A stretch of DNA of 64,000 nucleotides from an uncultured Arenicella sp. (GTDB lineage: Bacteria; Pseudomonadota; Gammaproteobacteria; Arenicellales; Arenicellaceae). This document shows positions 35,508 to 45,901 of the stretch, piece by piece (the first letter of the stretch is position 1; each line of letters starts with the position of its first letter). The translations under genes and the position numbers were made by a program. A model generated the notes under the pieces. That model worked only from the letters and a program-made list of their open reading frames with translations, ran no database searches and was not told the DNA's origin. Location of the stretch: contig CALIVT010000004.1 of NCBI GenBank assembly GCA_938048185.1, forward strand, positions 1-64,000, given 5' to 3'.

Positions 35508-36965
35508 ATGACTCGAGAAATCAGTCAGCAGCATCTTAGTAATTGGAACAGCCGGCAAGCCCTTGCTGAAGAAATGATTCCCCTGTTAGGTTCGTTGTAT
35601 CGCGGCCCCAGTGTTATTTTGCGAGTGTTTGGTCAAAAGATCATGAACGCATCGACAATTGAAATAATCAAAGCCCATCTGCACGGTCAATTGATCGTTG
35701 GGCAAACGCTGGATATGGATCAAAGCTATGCCATGCTCAAGCTAATTGAGAAAATGGATTTACGCCCTTGTCGCTTAGATCTGGGTAAGTTGTGCCATGA
35801 GTTTTTGACGCAAGACGCCGCGAAAGATGAAAACATGCAGGCGTTCTTGAATCGCCGTTTGTCAGCGTTACTGGGTGATGCCCAAGCGGGTGATGACGAG
35901 TCGCATGATGTGGTCTTATATGGGTTTGGCCGGATTGGTCGAATCCTGGCTCGCTTACTAATCGAACGCACTGGTACCGGTGCTAAGTTGCGTCTGCGTG
36001 GCGTTGTAATTCGCGCGAAAGGCAGCGTACAGCAAGACCTTGAAAAACGCGCTGAGTTATTACGCCGCGATTCAGTGCATGGCGAATTCTACGGCTCGGT
36101 AAAAGTAGACGTAGAGAACCAAGCGTTGATTGCCAACGGTAACTTTATTCAGTTTATCTACGCCAATTCGCCCGCCGAAGTTGACTACACCAAATACGGC
36201 ATCAAAGATGCCTTGGTGGTCGATAATACAGGTATTTGGAAAGATGAAACGGGCTTGGGCCAGCACACATCTTGTCCAGGTGCCTCTAAAGCGTTGTTGA
36301 CTGCACCGGCTAAAGGCAATATTAAGAATATCGTCTATGGTATCAACGATGATTTAATTGAGGCGACTGACACCATTATTTGCGCGGCCTCATGTACCAC
36401 TAATGCCATTGTGCCGCCGTTGCAGGTGATCAATGACAAGTTTGGTATCGCGAGCGGTCATGTGGAAACCATTCACTCGTACACCAACGACCAAAACTTA
36501 ATTGATAACTATCACAGTGCCGAGCGCCGTGGACGCAGCGCACCGTTAAATATGGTGATAACGTCAACCGGCGCAGCAAAAGCTGTGGCTAAGGTTTTAC
36601 CTGAGTTGGCTGGTATCTTAACGGGCAACGCGATTCGGGTGCCCACGCCAAACGTTTCAATGGCGGTAATGAACCTTAATTTGAAAAAAGACGTTTCTGT
36701 AGAAGAGTTGAACGAAACTTTTCGTCAAATTTCTTACCACTCGCCTCTGCAAGAGCAAATTGGCTTTACCTATTCAACCGAGGTGGTGTCGTCCGATTTG
36801 GTCGGCTCTACCCACGCCGGTGTCGTCGACGGAGGTGCAACCATTGCCGATGGATCGCGCGTAGTGCTCTATGTTTGGTACGACAATGAGGCGGGCTATA
36901 GCAATCAAGTAATCCGCGTGATGCAAAAACTCGTTGGCTTGTCGTTAGACAGCTTGGCGGCTTAA
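35508..36965 (+). CDS. gap: Glyceraldehyde-3-phosphate dehydrogenase, long form
   Basis: A 485-residue GAPDH oxidising glyceraldehyde 3-phosphate to 1,3-bisphosphoglycerate. The Rossmann motif YGFGRIGR begins only at about residue 138; the catalytic Cys296 sits in ASCTTNA and His323 in ETIHSYTND. The core of about 350 residues is thus preceded by a helical domain of about 130 residues not found in the common 330-residue enzyme. This long form is known in Pseudomonas-like and marine gammaproteobacteria. Whether it runs in glycolysis or gluconeogenesis is not visible. GAGAGG precedes the ATG. Confidence 0.94.
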   Translation: MTREISQQHLSNWNSRQALAEEMIPLLGSLYRGPSVILRVFGQKIMNASTIEIIKAHLHGQLIVGQTLDMDQSYAMLKLIEKMDLRPCRLDLGKLCHEFLTQDAAKDENMQAFLNRRLSALLGDAQAGDDESHDVVLYGFGRIGRILARLLIERTGTGAKLRLRGVVIRAKGSVQQDLEKRAELLRRDSVHGEFYGSVKVDVENQALIANGNFIQFIYANSPAEVDYTKYGIKDALVVDNTGIWKDETGLGQHTSCPGASKALLTAPAKGNIKNIVYGINDDLIEATDTIICAASCTTNAIVPPLQVINDKFGIASGHVETIHSYTNDQNLIDNYHSAERRGRSAPLNMVITSTGAAKAVAKVLPELAGILTGNAIRVPTPNVSMAVMNLNLKKDVSVEELNETFRQISYHSPLQEQIGFTYSTEVVSSDLVGSTHAGVVDGGATIADGSRVVLYVWYDNEAGYSNQVIRVMQKLVGLSLDSLAA

Positions 36966-37012
36966 AACCAGTAGGCTCTCTTTGGAGAGCCTACTAGTAA
37001 GACGGATAAGAA

Positions 37013-37870
37013 ATGGAAACTACAACGCTGAATATTCGCGGACTCAACTATCACATCCAAGAGTGGGGTGATTCTAAAAAACCGTTATTGGTCTTGCTGC
37101 ACGGTTGGATGGATTGCGGCGCGACGTTTAAGTTTATGGCCGACTACCTGACTGAGCACTACTGTCTGGTCGCCCCAGACTGGCGAGGCTTTGGCAATAC
37201 CGATCACGCAGCAGGTTATTGGTTTCCGGACTATTATGCTGATCTAGAAAAAATTTTGGATCATTACTCCCCGACTAAACCGGCTAAGCTCGTCGGCCAT
37301 AGTATGGGCGGTAATATCGCCCTTATGTACGCAGGCATACATCCGCACAGAGTGAGCAAGGTCCTCAGCCTTGAAGCCTTAGGCATGCAACCAACGCAGA
37401 GTAACGAAACGCCGGAAAAGTATCGGCGCTGGATGCGTGAGATCACCAGTGGCGAGCCATCTAAGGTTTACCCTAACTTTGACGCTTTGTGTTACTCAGT
37501 GCACAAAGGTAATCCGAGTTTAGAGCCCGATATAATTGTTGAGTTGGCCAACTTGTGGGGCGAGCCGCATGGTGAAGAGGGCGCTTATCGCTTGCGCCAC
37601 GATCATGCGCATCGTTACGCGAACCCGGTACGCTATAACTTTGACGACGTGATAGAAGTATGGAAAGAAATCACCGCTGACGTCGGCCTGGTGATGGCAA
37701 CCGAGTCGAGTTTTTACAAGCGTTTCAATCAATTCGGGCGTATGCACGAAGCCATGACATTGTTGAATATTGCCAAGACCGCTTATTTTGAAATACCTGA
37801 CTGCGGCCATATGCTGCATATAGAACAACCCGAGGCGACTGCAAACAGTATCCTCGAGTTTTTCGCTTAA
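37013..37870 (+). CDS. Alpha/beta hydrolase
   Basis: A 285-residue cytoplasmic alpha/beta-fold hydrolase. It shows the oxyanion motif LLHGWMDCG (about residues 28-36), the nucleophile Ser97 in GHSMGGN and the catalytic His in the C-terminal DCGHMLHIEQP. The fold resembles epoxide hydrolase or haloalkane dehalogenase relatives, and the substrate cannot be told. It follows gap after 47 bases and may be co-transcribed. Its last four bases overlap the convergent bepA gene. Confidence 0.85.
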   Translation: METTTLNIRGLNYHIQEWGDSKKPLLVLLHGWMDCGATFKFMADYLTEHYCLVAPDWRGFGNTDHAAGYWFPDYYADLEKILDHYSPTKPAKLVGHSMGGNIALMYAGIHPHRVSKVLSLEALGMQPTQSNETPEKYRRWMREITSGEPSKVYPNFDALCYSVHKGNPSLEPDIIVELANLWGEPHGEEGAYRLRHDHAHRYANPVRYNFDDVIEVWKEITADVGLVMATESSFYKRFNQFGRMHEAMTLLNIAKTAYFEIPDCGHMLHIEQPEATANSILEFFA

Positions 37871-39348
37871 AGACGTTTTATTATTTCCAACTCGTTTTCT
37901 ACCTCTTCGATTCTGGCGGCCAATCGCGCTCGCTGGTATTCAGAAGACGTAAGCGGGAACGCGCGTTTGTATTGTTCTATCGCGAATTGGTAATTGCCCT
38001 GATGATAATGATATTCGCCGCGATGTTGATACGCGCCTAGGTTGTCACCGGTCTCGCCGTAGGCCCGAGCCAACAAGATATGGAAATAAGGCTCGTCTTT
38101 ATTGTTGGCGATGGCTTCGCGTAAAATCGGAATCGCTACGTCGTGGCGTTTGGTAAGCACCAGCGCATTCGCGTAGTAAATATCAACCATGTTATTGCCG
38201 AGCGCACGCTGTTTCTCATACAACTTTTTAAGCTGCGCTAAACCCTTGTCAATATTGCCAGCGTCTAGTTCGTTATCAGCTTGTACTAAGCGCACACTAA
38301 CGTGGTCAGGGTAATCGTCCGACAGCTGGTCGAGCACCTCGCGCGCTTTATCAAATTCACCGTTTTCTGATAATGCCAATCCGTAGCCGTACCGGGTTGG
38401 CAGGCTGTTGTCATCATTTTTAATTTTTTCTAAAAACAGGTCTCGCGCTTGCGCTTTGTTTTTTGCATAGCCCGCGGTTGCTTTAGCGCGCATTAGCAAG
38501 AATTCGCGCTCGTCTTGCTTTGGCGCGGCCGGGTATGCTCGAACACGCTCGGCCGACTCGGCAATTCGATTGATCGTTAACGGGTGAGAGCGCAAAAACT
38601 CTGGCGCGTGAGATTCGTTTACACGGCTTTCGTCGAGTAAGCGTTTAAAAAATACGGGCATGGCTTTGGGGTCAAAGCCTGCGCGGCTCATTAAACGGAT
38701 GCCCAAAGAATCAGCTTCTGTTTCATACGAACGGCTGTAGGTTAGTTGCCGGTCTATTATGCTTGCCTGAGTCACGCCGAAGGCTGCCTGCGCGGCTTCT
38801 GCGCCACCGGCCGCGGCGGCCGCTAACAAGGCGCCTAGTGCGAGCCAGCTATCAAACCGCGAATTCTCCAGTTTACGTGATATGTGTGCTTGAGTGACGT
38901 GCGAGATTTCGTGACCGATAACGGATGCCAGCTCGCTCTCGCTCTCCGACTTAGTCAAAATCGCGGTATGCATCGCAATATGGCCGCCTGGCACCGCAAA
39001 CGCGTTAATAACGTGATTGTCGATGAGGTAAAATTCATAATCTTCACCAGCGTCGTCACTTACCTCAAGTAGGCGATTGCCTAAGCGGTTTATATAGTCG
39101 ACGAGCTCTGGGTCATAGACATAGGGCAAGCGATAGCGTGATTGACGGATAAACGACTTACCAAGCTGTTCAGCTTCAAACTCAGAGAGGTAGTTGGCGG
39201 CTTTGGAACCAAGATCAGGCAGTTGATCAAAATGATCACTTTGAACGCGCTGTGCACTAAGCGGGCCAGCGGTCAGGCATAAAACGGCGCAACACAGTGA
39301 TAAGCTGTATCGAAGACCTCGTTTCTTTGCTGTATATTTTGGCTGCAT
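37867..39348 (-). CDS. bepA: Periplasmic M48 metalloprotease/chaperone BepA
   Basis: A 493-residue BepA (YfgC) type protein that helps assemble or degrade outer-membrane proteins such as LptD. A signal peptide covers about residues 1-32. The zinc protease domain has HEISH (146-150) and the third ligand in ETEADSLGIRLM. The C-terminal half is a series of TPR helices (about 300-480). Length matches E. coli BepA (487). The gene is divergent from the TusA-like gene, a neighbourhood seen in other gammaproteobacteria. Confidence 0.93.
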   Translation of the reverse strand: MQPKYTAKKRGLRYSLSLCCAVLCLTAGPLSAQRVQSDHFDQLPDLGSKAANYLSEFEAEQLGKSFIRQSRYRLPYVYDPELVDYINRLGNRLLEVSDDAGEDYEFYLIDNHVINAFAVPGGHIAMHTAILTKSESESELASVIGHEISHVTQAHISRKLENSRFDSWLALGALLAAAAAGGAEAAQAAFGVTQASIIDRQLTYSRSYETEADSLGIRLMSRAGFDPKAMPVFFKRLLDESRVNESHAPEFLRSHPLTINRIAESAERVRAYPAAPKQDEREFLLMRAKATAGYAKNKAQARDLFLEKIKNDDNSLPTRYGYGLALSENGEFDKAREVLDQLSDDYPDHVSVRLVQADNELDAGNIDKGLAQLKKLYEKQRALGNNMVDIYYANALVLTKRHDVAIPILREAIANNKDEPYFHILLARAYGETGDNLGAYQHRGEYHYHQGNYQFAIEQYKRAFPLTSSEYQRARLAARIEEVENELEIIKRL

Positions 39349-39492
39349 TTTTGCTCGTTTTTGGTGAGAAGTGTCTTTAAATCGCCTGTGTCTGCCACGT
39401 CGGTATTTGCTACTATTACAGACCAGTATAGCAACTACCTTCTTACCTTTAGTTTACACCAAGCGAGTTCCGCACAACGTTAACGTCGTGAA

Positions 39493-39558
39493 ACAGTCTG
39501 AACGTCATGAAAAAACAGTCTGAACGCCATGATAAAACAGTCTGAACGCCATGAAAAA
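39493..39558. repeat. 22-bp tandem repeat, three copies over the tusA start
   Basis: The unit ACAGTCTGAACGYCATGAWA recurs with a 22-base period starting at 39493, 39515 and 39537. Each copy contains an ATG (39507, 39529, 39551). The third ATG is the start codon of the TusA-like gene. The first two open frames of 12 codons each, MKKQSERHDKTV and MIKQSERHEKKH, ending at 39545 and 39567. No clear ribosome-binding site precedes any of them. Confidence 0.9.
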
Positions 39559-39790
39559 AAACATTGATCCCAAGCAAAGCATCGACACACGCGGCACTCG
39601 TTGTCCAATACCACTATTGCGTGCTAAGCAAGCTTTGAAAGGGTTGCGTGTGGGTGAGTGCTTAGAAATATTGGCATCTGACCCCAGTGCTAAGCCTGAT
39701 TTTGACGCAATGTTGAAACACTTGCCGCACCAATTGCTCAGCTACGAAAAAGAAGATCAGTTTGATCGTTTTATCATTGAAAAAGGGTGA
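39551..39790 (+). CDS. TusA/SirA-family sulfur carrier
   Basis: A 79-residue TusA-like protein with the diagnostic CPIPLLRAKQALK motif around the sulfur-carrying Cys and the family's two-strand, two-helix size. TusA takes sulfur from IscS and passes it to TusD. Its position just upstream of tusDCBE supports a role in the same relay, though the group also contains YedF-like relatives. The start codon is inside the third copy of a tandem repeat. Confidence 0.88.
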   Translation: MKKNIDPKQSIDTRGTRCPIPLLRAKQALKGLRVGECLEILASDPSAKPDFDAMLKHLPHQLLSYEKEDQFDRFIIEKG

Positions 39791-39835
39791 ATCAGTAATT
39801 CGGTTGCTGAATCGTAATTTTTAGAGAGTTCATTT

Positions 39836-40111
39836 ATGCAGTGTTATGTTTACAAAGGTGATAAGAAAGACGATCACTACCTTTATTTGGCTCAAGAGTT
39901 TGACGCTGACCAGCTTCCTGAAGGCTTTCCTAGCGCGATTTTGAAATTGATGGGTGAGCTCTCGCTCGTGATCGATTTCGACCTTGAACCGAACCGCAAG
40001 CTACAACAAGCGGACACCGAACAAGTAATCTCCGATATCAATTCACAAGGTTTTTATTTGCAAATGCCGAAGCAAGATATGGCAGCACTTGAGGATCAAT
40101 ACTTTAATTAG
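39836..40111 (+). CDS. ycgL: YcgL-family protein
   Basis: A 91-residue protein with the YcgL family pattern: MQCYVYKGDKKDDHYLYL at the start, ELSLVIDFDLEPNRKL in the middle and GFYLQMPKQD near the end. The biochemical role of YcgL is not established. A GAGAG lies upstream of the ATG. It sits between the TusA-like gene and tusD, one base before tusD, so it is probably co-expressed with the tRNA-thiolation genes. Confidence 0.93.
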   Translation: MQCYVYKGDKKDDHYLYLAQEFDADQLPEGFPSAILKLMGELSLVIDFDLEPNRKLQQADTEQVISDINSQGFYLQMPKQDMAALEDQYFN

Positions 40112-40112
40112 C

Positions 40113-40502
40113 ATGCGTTTTAATTTGCTCATCACAGGTGGTTTATACAATAGTCAGGCGGGCTATAGCGCGTTAGCGTTTGCTAAAGCAACGATCGCTG
40201 CTGGACACCAAATCAGTCAAGTTTTTTTCTATCAAGATGGGGTGACGTTAGGCTCTCGCTTATCCATGCCATTAGACGATGAGTTTGAACCCGTCGCTGC
40301 GTGGGCGGAATTCGCCGCGCAAAATACCTTAGCGCTGGTGATCTGTGTATCGGCAGGAGAACGACGAGGCATTATGAGCGACGCACAAGCAGCCGAGTTT
40401 GCCAAAGGCTTAGGAAGTCTGCATGCGAACTTCAGCGTTGCGGGCTTGGGCGCGTTGCACAACGCAAGTCTTGAAAGCGACCGCACGGTAACGTTTAAAT
40501 GA
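40113..40502 (+). CDS. tusD: Sulfur relay protein TusD (DsrE-like)
   Basis: A 129-residue subunit of the TusBCD complex, which relays sulfur from TusA to TusE for 2-thiouridine at the wobble position of tRNA. The active-site Cys78 lies in LVICVSAGERRG, the same position as in E. coli TusD. The ATG at 40113, one base after the ycgL stop, gives the family N-terminus MRFNLLITGG; an ATG at 40089 lies inside ycgL and is rejected. It overlaps tusC by four bases. Confidence 0.95.
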   Translation: MRFNLLITGGLYNSQAGYSALAFAKATIAAGHQISQVFFYQDGVTLGSRLSMPLDDEFEPVAAWAEFAAQNTLALVICVSAGERRGIMSDAQAAEFAKGLGSLHANFSVAGLGALHNASLESDRTVTFK

Positions 40503-40861
40503 GTGCTCGAAAGCTTCTTTATATAGTCAGCCGGGCACCGTACTCCAATGCAGTAGGTCAAGAAGCACTCGATGCCGCGTTGATTGGCGCGAGTTTCGAG
40601 CAAGATGTATCACTTTTATTTTTACACGATGGAGTGTTCCAATTAGTCATCAATCAAGGCAGTGATGGCTCTGGTTTAAAAGAGTTCACTAAAGCGTACC
40701 GAGCGCTCGAAGATTTCGGTATCGATAAGGTCTTCTGTCACGACTTGAGCTTGGCCGCGAGAGGCTTGACCAATAATGATTTAATGCGAGACGTTACGAC
40801 ATTAACCGGCGAACAGCTCAAATCATTGGTCGCTAGCTCAGCAAGGGTGTTTACGTTTTGA
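40499..40861 (+). CDS. tusC: Sulfur relay protein TusC
   Basis: A 120-residue TusC/DsrF-like subunit of TusBCD. It has the family start KLLYIVSRAPYSNAVGQEALDAAL and the DVSLLFLHDGVFQL strand. It is coupled to tusD by ATGA and to tusB by an overlap of the stop with a TTG start. Confidence 0.93.
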   Translation: MSARKLLYIVSRAPYSNAVGQEALDAALIGASFEQDVSLLFLHDGVFQLVINQGSDGSGLKEFTKAYRALEDFGIDKVFCHDLSLAARGLTNNDLMRDVTTLTGEQLKSLVASSARVFTF

Positions 40862-41160
40862 GCACACTGTTTACCATTCATTCGTCATGGTACGACACCA
40901 CTTGGTTGTTTGAACAACTTGGCTTTGCCAGCGAGGGAGACTCCATTGTGTTATTGCAAGACGGGGTGCTAGCGCTTCGCTCGCCAATCACACTCGGTTC
41001 GTTCTTGGCGAAATGCTCAGCGCACAATATCGATGTATTTGCGCTTGCTGATGACTTAAACCTGCGCGGAATCACCTCTCAATATGAAGAGGTTGGGTTG
41101 CTTAGTATCGCGGGTTTTGTCGATCTGGTTGTCAGACATGACAAACAGGTGGCGTGGTGA
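40858..41160 (+). CDS. tusB: Sulfur relay protein TusB
   Basis: A 100-residue TusB/DsrH-like subunit with STLFTIHSS, GDSIVLLQDGVLAL and the C-terminal VDLVVRHDKQVAW typical of the family. The only start consistent with homologues is a TTG at 40858 overlapping the tusC stop, which implies translational coupling. The stop overlaps the tusE start by one base. Confidence 0.92.
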   Translation: MSTLFTIHSSWYDTTWLFEQLGFASEGDSIVLLQDGVLALRSPITLGSFLAKCSAHNIDVFALADDLNLRGITSQYEEVGLLSIAGFVDLVVRHDKQVAW

Positions 41161-41501
41161 TGAGCGACTATTTTATCGAATTCGCCGGCCAGAAATATCC
41201 AACTGATGTACAGGGCTTTTTAAAGAACCGATTGAGCTGGAGCGCGGACCTTGGTCGTCATATGGCCTCGCTCGATCACGTGGTGTTGACCGACGAGCAT
41301 TGGGAAATCATTCACTATTTCCGAGAATACTACGAAGATTACAATATTCCGCCGCCGATGCGTATGGTGATGCGTGTGTTCAAGAAAGCCTTTGGCGAGG
41401 AGAACGCTAATAGTCGTTACCTTTTGCAGCTGTTTCCCGAGGGTGCCACCAAGGCTGCGAGTAAGTTTGGCGGGCTACCAAAGCCGAAAAACTGCAAATA
41501 G
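41160..41501 (+). CDS. tusE: Sulfur relay protein TusE
   Basis: A 113-residue DsrC/TusE-family protein that receives sulfur from TusBCD and hands it to MnmA at the tRNA. The penultimate Cys (KNCK) is present. The second Cys ten residues upstream, needed in dissimilatory DsrC, is absent (the segment reads SKFGGLPKPKNC), so this is the tRNA-modifying TusE type. The ATG at 41160 overlaps the tusB stop; GTG codons at 41154 and 41157 are less likely. Confidence 0.94.
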   Translation: MSDYFIEFAGQKYPTDVQGFLKNRLSWSADLGRHMASLDHVVLTDEHWEIIHYFREYYEDYNIPPPMRMVMRVFKKAFGEENANSRYLLQLFPEGATKAASKFGGLPKPKNCK

Positions 41502-41591
41502 GGTACGGTACTAACTTACCGATGAGCTGAATAGCCAGCACGGTTTCTATTAACGCTAAATAAAGCCCCCAAGACTCAGTAAAACCGTTAA

Positions 41592-43801
<2,210 letters not shown>

Positions 43802-43865
43802 ATGACGGCTTTGGACGCCGATGTTGGCAATAGTTGACTAAGCGTTAGCCACAAGCACCGCCAAT

Positions 43866-43893
43866 AAAAAAGGACTCGATTGAGTCCTTTTTT
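43866..43893. terminator. Bidirectional terminator between proB and rpsT
   Basis: A 12-bp stem AAAAAAGGACTC (43866-43877) with GAGTCCTTTTTT (43882-43893) and a GATT loop. The A and T runs on the two sides allow it to stop both the proB (plus) and rpsT (minus) transcripts. Confidence 0.92.
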
Positions 43894-43920
43894 GGTAATA
43901 CAAACAAGCAGCTAGAATAA

Positions 43921-44187
43921 CTAGGCAGCCATTTCTTTTACACGTTTGTTCAGACGACTTTTTAAACGAGCGGCGCGGTTCTTGTGGTGCAAACCTTTGA
44001 CCGTCGCTTTGTCGATCATCGATACCGAAGATTGATAGGCTTCTTTCGCTTGTTCTAGATCACCGGCTTCAATTGCTGCATCAAGTTTTTTGATGGCAGT
44101 ACGCACGGTAGAACGTTGCGAATGGTTACGCAATCGACGAACTGTATTTTGCTTGGCGCGTTTGCGCGCTTGCGGAGAATTTGCCAC
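43921..44187 (-). CDS. rpsT: 30S ribosomal protein S20
   Basis: An 88-residue basic protein binding 16S rRNA, with the family features ANSPQARKRAKQNTVRRLRNHSQRS, KGLHHKNRAARLKSRL. It begins with a GTG at 44187; E. coli rpsT also uses a non-ATG start (TTG), which takes part in autoregulation, so the rare start may be functional here too. A GAGG precedes it. A near-consensus promoter lies at 44217-44245. Confidence 0.97.
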   Translation of the reverse strand: MANSPQARKRAKQNTVRRLRNHSQRSTVRTAIKKLDAAIEAGDLEQAKEAYQSSVSMIDKATVKGLHHKNRAARLKSRLNKRVKEMAA

Positions 44188-44216
44188 TTTTAATTACCTC
44201 GTAAAATCGAAGGGCG

Positions 44217-44245
44217 AATATGCGGATTTCACTAAGAATTGTCAA
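44217..44245 (-). promoter_or_regulatory. rpsT: Sigma-70 promoter of rpsT
   Basis: On the minus strand a perfect -35 TTGACA (44245-44240), a 17-base spacer and a -10 CATATT (44222-44217) lie about 30 bases upstream of the GTG start. The spacing and hexamers are close to consensus, as expected of a ribosomal protein gene. Confidence 0.8.
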
Positions 44246-44343
44246 GCCAAAAACTCATTTTTTAGTCTAATCTAGCGCGCCTTTCCCCACTTTTCGGTTT
44301 CGCTTACGGGTATACTCGCCAAAACCGCTTTAATCAGTCAATT

Positions 44344-45888
44344 ATGTCAAAGAAACTGCTGAAATCTACTGCCATTGTCAGTTTTATGACGCTTATCTCG
44401 CGCGTCAGCGGCTTGGTGCGTGATGTCGTAATGGCAAGTATTTTAGGCTCGAGCGGCGTCGCCGACGCCTTTTTCGTGGCGTTTCGAATCCCGAATTTCT
44501 TGCGTCGTATTTTTGGCGAAGGTGCATTTTCGCAAGCTTTCGTACCGGTGTTTTCTGAATTAACCGAATCGAACACCCTTGAAGCGCAAAAGTTCGTAAA
44601 TGCGAGCGCAGGCATTCTAGCGCTCATTACCTTAGTCTTGACGGTCTTAGGCGTGGTGTTTGCGCCGTTTTTAGTTGGCTTGTACGCGCCGGGGTATAAA
44701 GCCGACCCCGTGCAAATGGCGACCACAGTCGACGCGCTGCGGTTTATGTTTCCATACCTCTTTTGTATCTCTTTAGTGGCAATGTCCGCCGGAGTTCTAA
44801 ATACCTTGAATCGCTTTGCGGTGCCTGCGGTTACCCCAGTCTTATTGAATATCTGTTTGATTCTAGCGATGTGGGTTCTCGTACCGCTTATGGACAGTGC
44901 CGCGCGGGCGCTTGCCGTAGGCGTTTTGGTGGCAGGGGTATTGCAGTTGGCGTTTCAAATACCCAGTCTGCGCAAAGAGGGGTATTTGCCGAGCTTTTCG
45001 TTGGACACCTCGAACCCGTCGGTTAAGAAGGTATTTAGTTTGATGTTGCCTGCGGTTTTTAGCGTATCTGTCGCGCAAATCAACATGTTTGTAAACACGG
45101 TATTGGCCTCGTTCCTGGTGACTGGCAGTGTTTCGTGGTTGTACTATTCTGACCGGCTGATGGAGTTCCCGGTAGGCGTGTTCGGTATTGCTTTAGCGTC
45201 GGTAGTGTTGCCGAGTTTGTCGAAAGAGCACGTAACCGGAAGTCCCGAGAGTTTTTCTTCGATGATGGATTGGGCGTTGCGTTGGGTGATTTTAATTGCG
45301 GTGCCTGCCACCTTTGCCTTGTATTTATTGGCAACCCCGTTGCTCACGACTATTTTTATGCGCAACGCGTTTAGCGCCAACGATGTGGTGATGTCGGCGT
45401 TGGCGTTGAAGGCTTTTTCGATTGGTATTTGCGGCTTTATTTTTGTCAAAGTTTTGGCGCCAGGTTTCTTCGCGCGACAAGACACCAAAACCCCGATGAA
45501 GATTGCGGTCGTATCGGTTGCGGTCAACGTTGTTATGAGTCTTATTTTGGTTAAAAGCCTGCAACACACCGGCCTTGCATTAGCGATATCGATCGCAGCG
45601 TGGGTGAACGCGACGCTTTTACTTGTGGTGCTGCTTATTCGCGGGGTCTACACCCCTGAGCAAGGTTGGTTGTGGTTTTTATGTCGTATTGCGCTTGCGG
45701 TCGCCATTATGTGTGCGGCGTTAAATTTTTTCAGCCATCCTGCCGAGTCATGGTATCAGTGGGGCTTGCTTGATCGTATTTTACGTTTGAGCATATTGGT
45801 TGCGGCCGGAGGCTTGAGCTATTGCCTATGTTTATTAGCCCTGGGTTTACGACCAAAGCAGTTGTTACTTGGCCGCAGTCGCCAATAA
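44344..45888 (+). CDS. murJ: Lipid II flippase MurJ
   Basis: A 514-residue inner-membrane MOP-superfamily protein with about fourteen membrane segments that flips lipid II for peptidoglycan synthesis. It shows the N-terminal SRVSGLVRDVVMASILG, RIPNFLRRIFGEGAFSQAFVPVF and LYYSDRLMEFPVGVFGIALASVVLPSLS motifs, typical of MurJ. The rpsT-murJ-ribF-ileS-lspA-ispH order is conserved in gammaproteobacteria. Confidence 0.97.
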   Translation: MSKKLLKSTAIVSFMTLISRVSGLVRDVVMASILGSSGVADAFFVAFRIPNFLRRIFGEGAFSQAFVPVFSELTESNTLEAQKFVNASAGILALITLVLTVLGVVFAPFLVGLYAPGYKADPVQMATTVDALRFMFPYLFCISLVAMSAGVLNTLNRFAVPAVTPVLLNICLILAMWVLVPLMDSAARALAVGVLVAGVLQLAFQIPSLRKEGYLPSFSLDTSNPSVKKVFSLMLPAVFSVSVAQINMFVNTVLASFLVTGSVSWLYYSDRLMEFPVGVFGIALASVVLPSLSKEHVTGSPESFSSMMDWALRWVILIAVPATFALYLLATPLLTTIFMRNAFSANDVVMSALALKAFSIGICGFIFVKVLAPGFFARQDTKTPMKIAVVSVAVNVVMSLILVKSLQHTGLALAISIAAWVNATLLLVVLLIRGVYTPEQGWLWFLCRIALAVAIMCAALNFFSHPAESWYQWGLLDRILRLSILVAAGGLSYCLCLLALGLRPKQLLLGRSRQ

Positions 45889-45901
45889 CTAAGGATTGGC
45901 A

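Noticed and set aside
41160-41501. Dissimilatory DsrC of a sulfur-oxidation system
   Set aside because: Only the penultimate Cys is present; the second conserved Cys about ten residues upstream is missing, and no dsrAB genes are nearby.
45080-45569. Several minus-strand frames inside murJ
   Set aside because: They are antisense shadows of a conserved gene with intact MurJ motifs.
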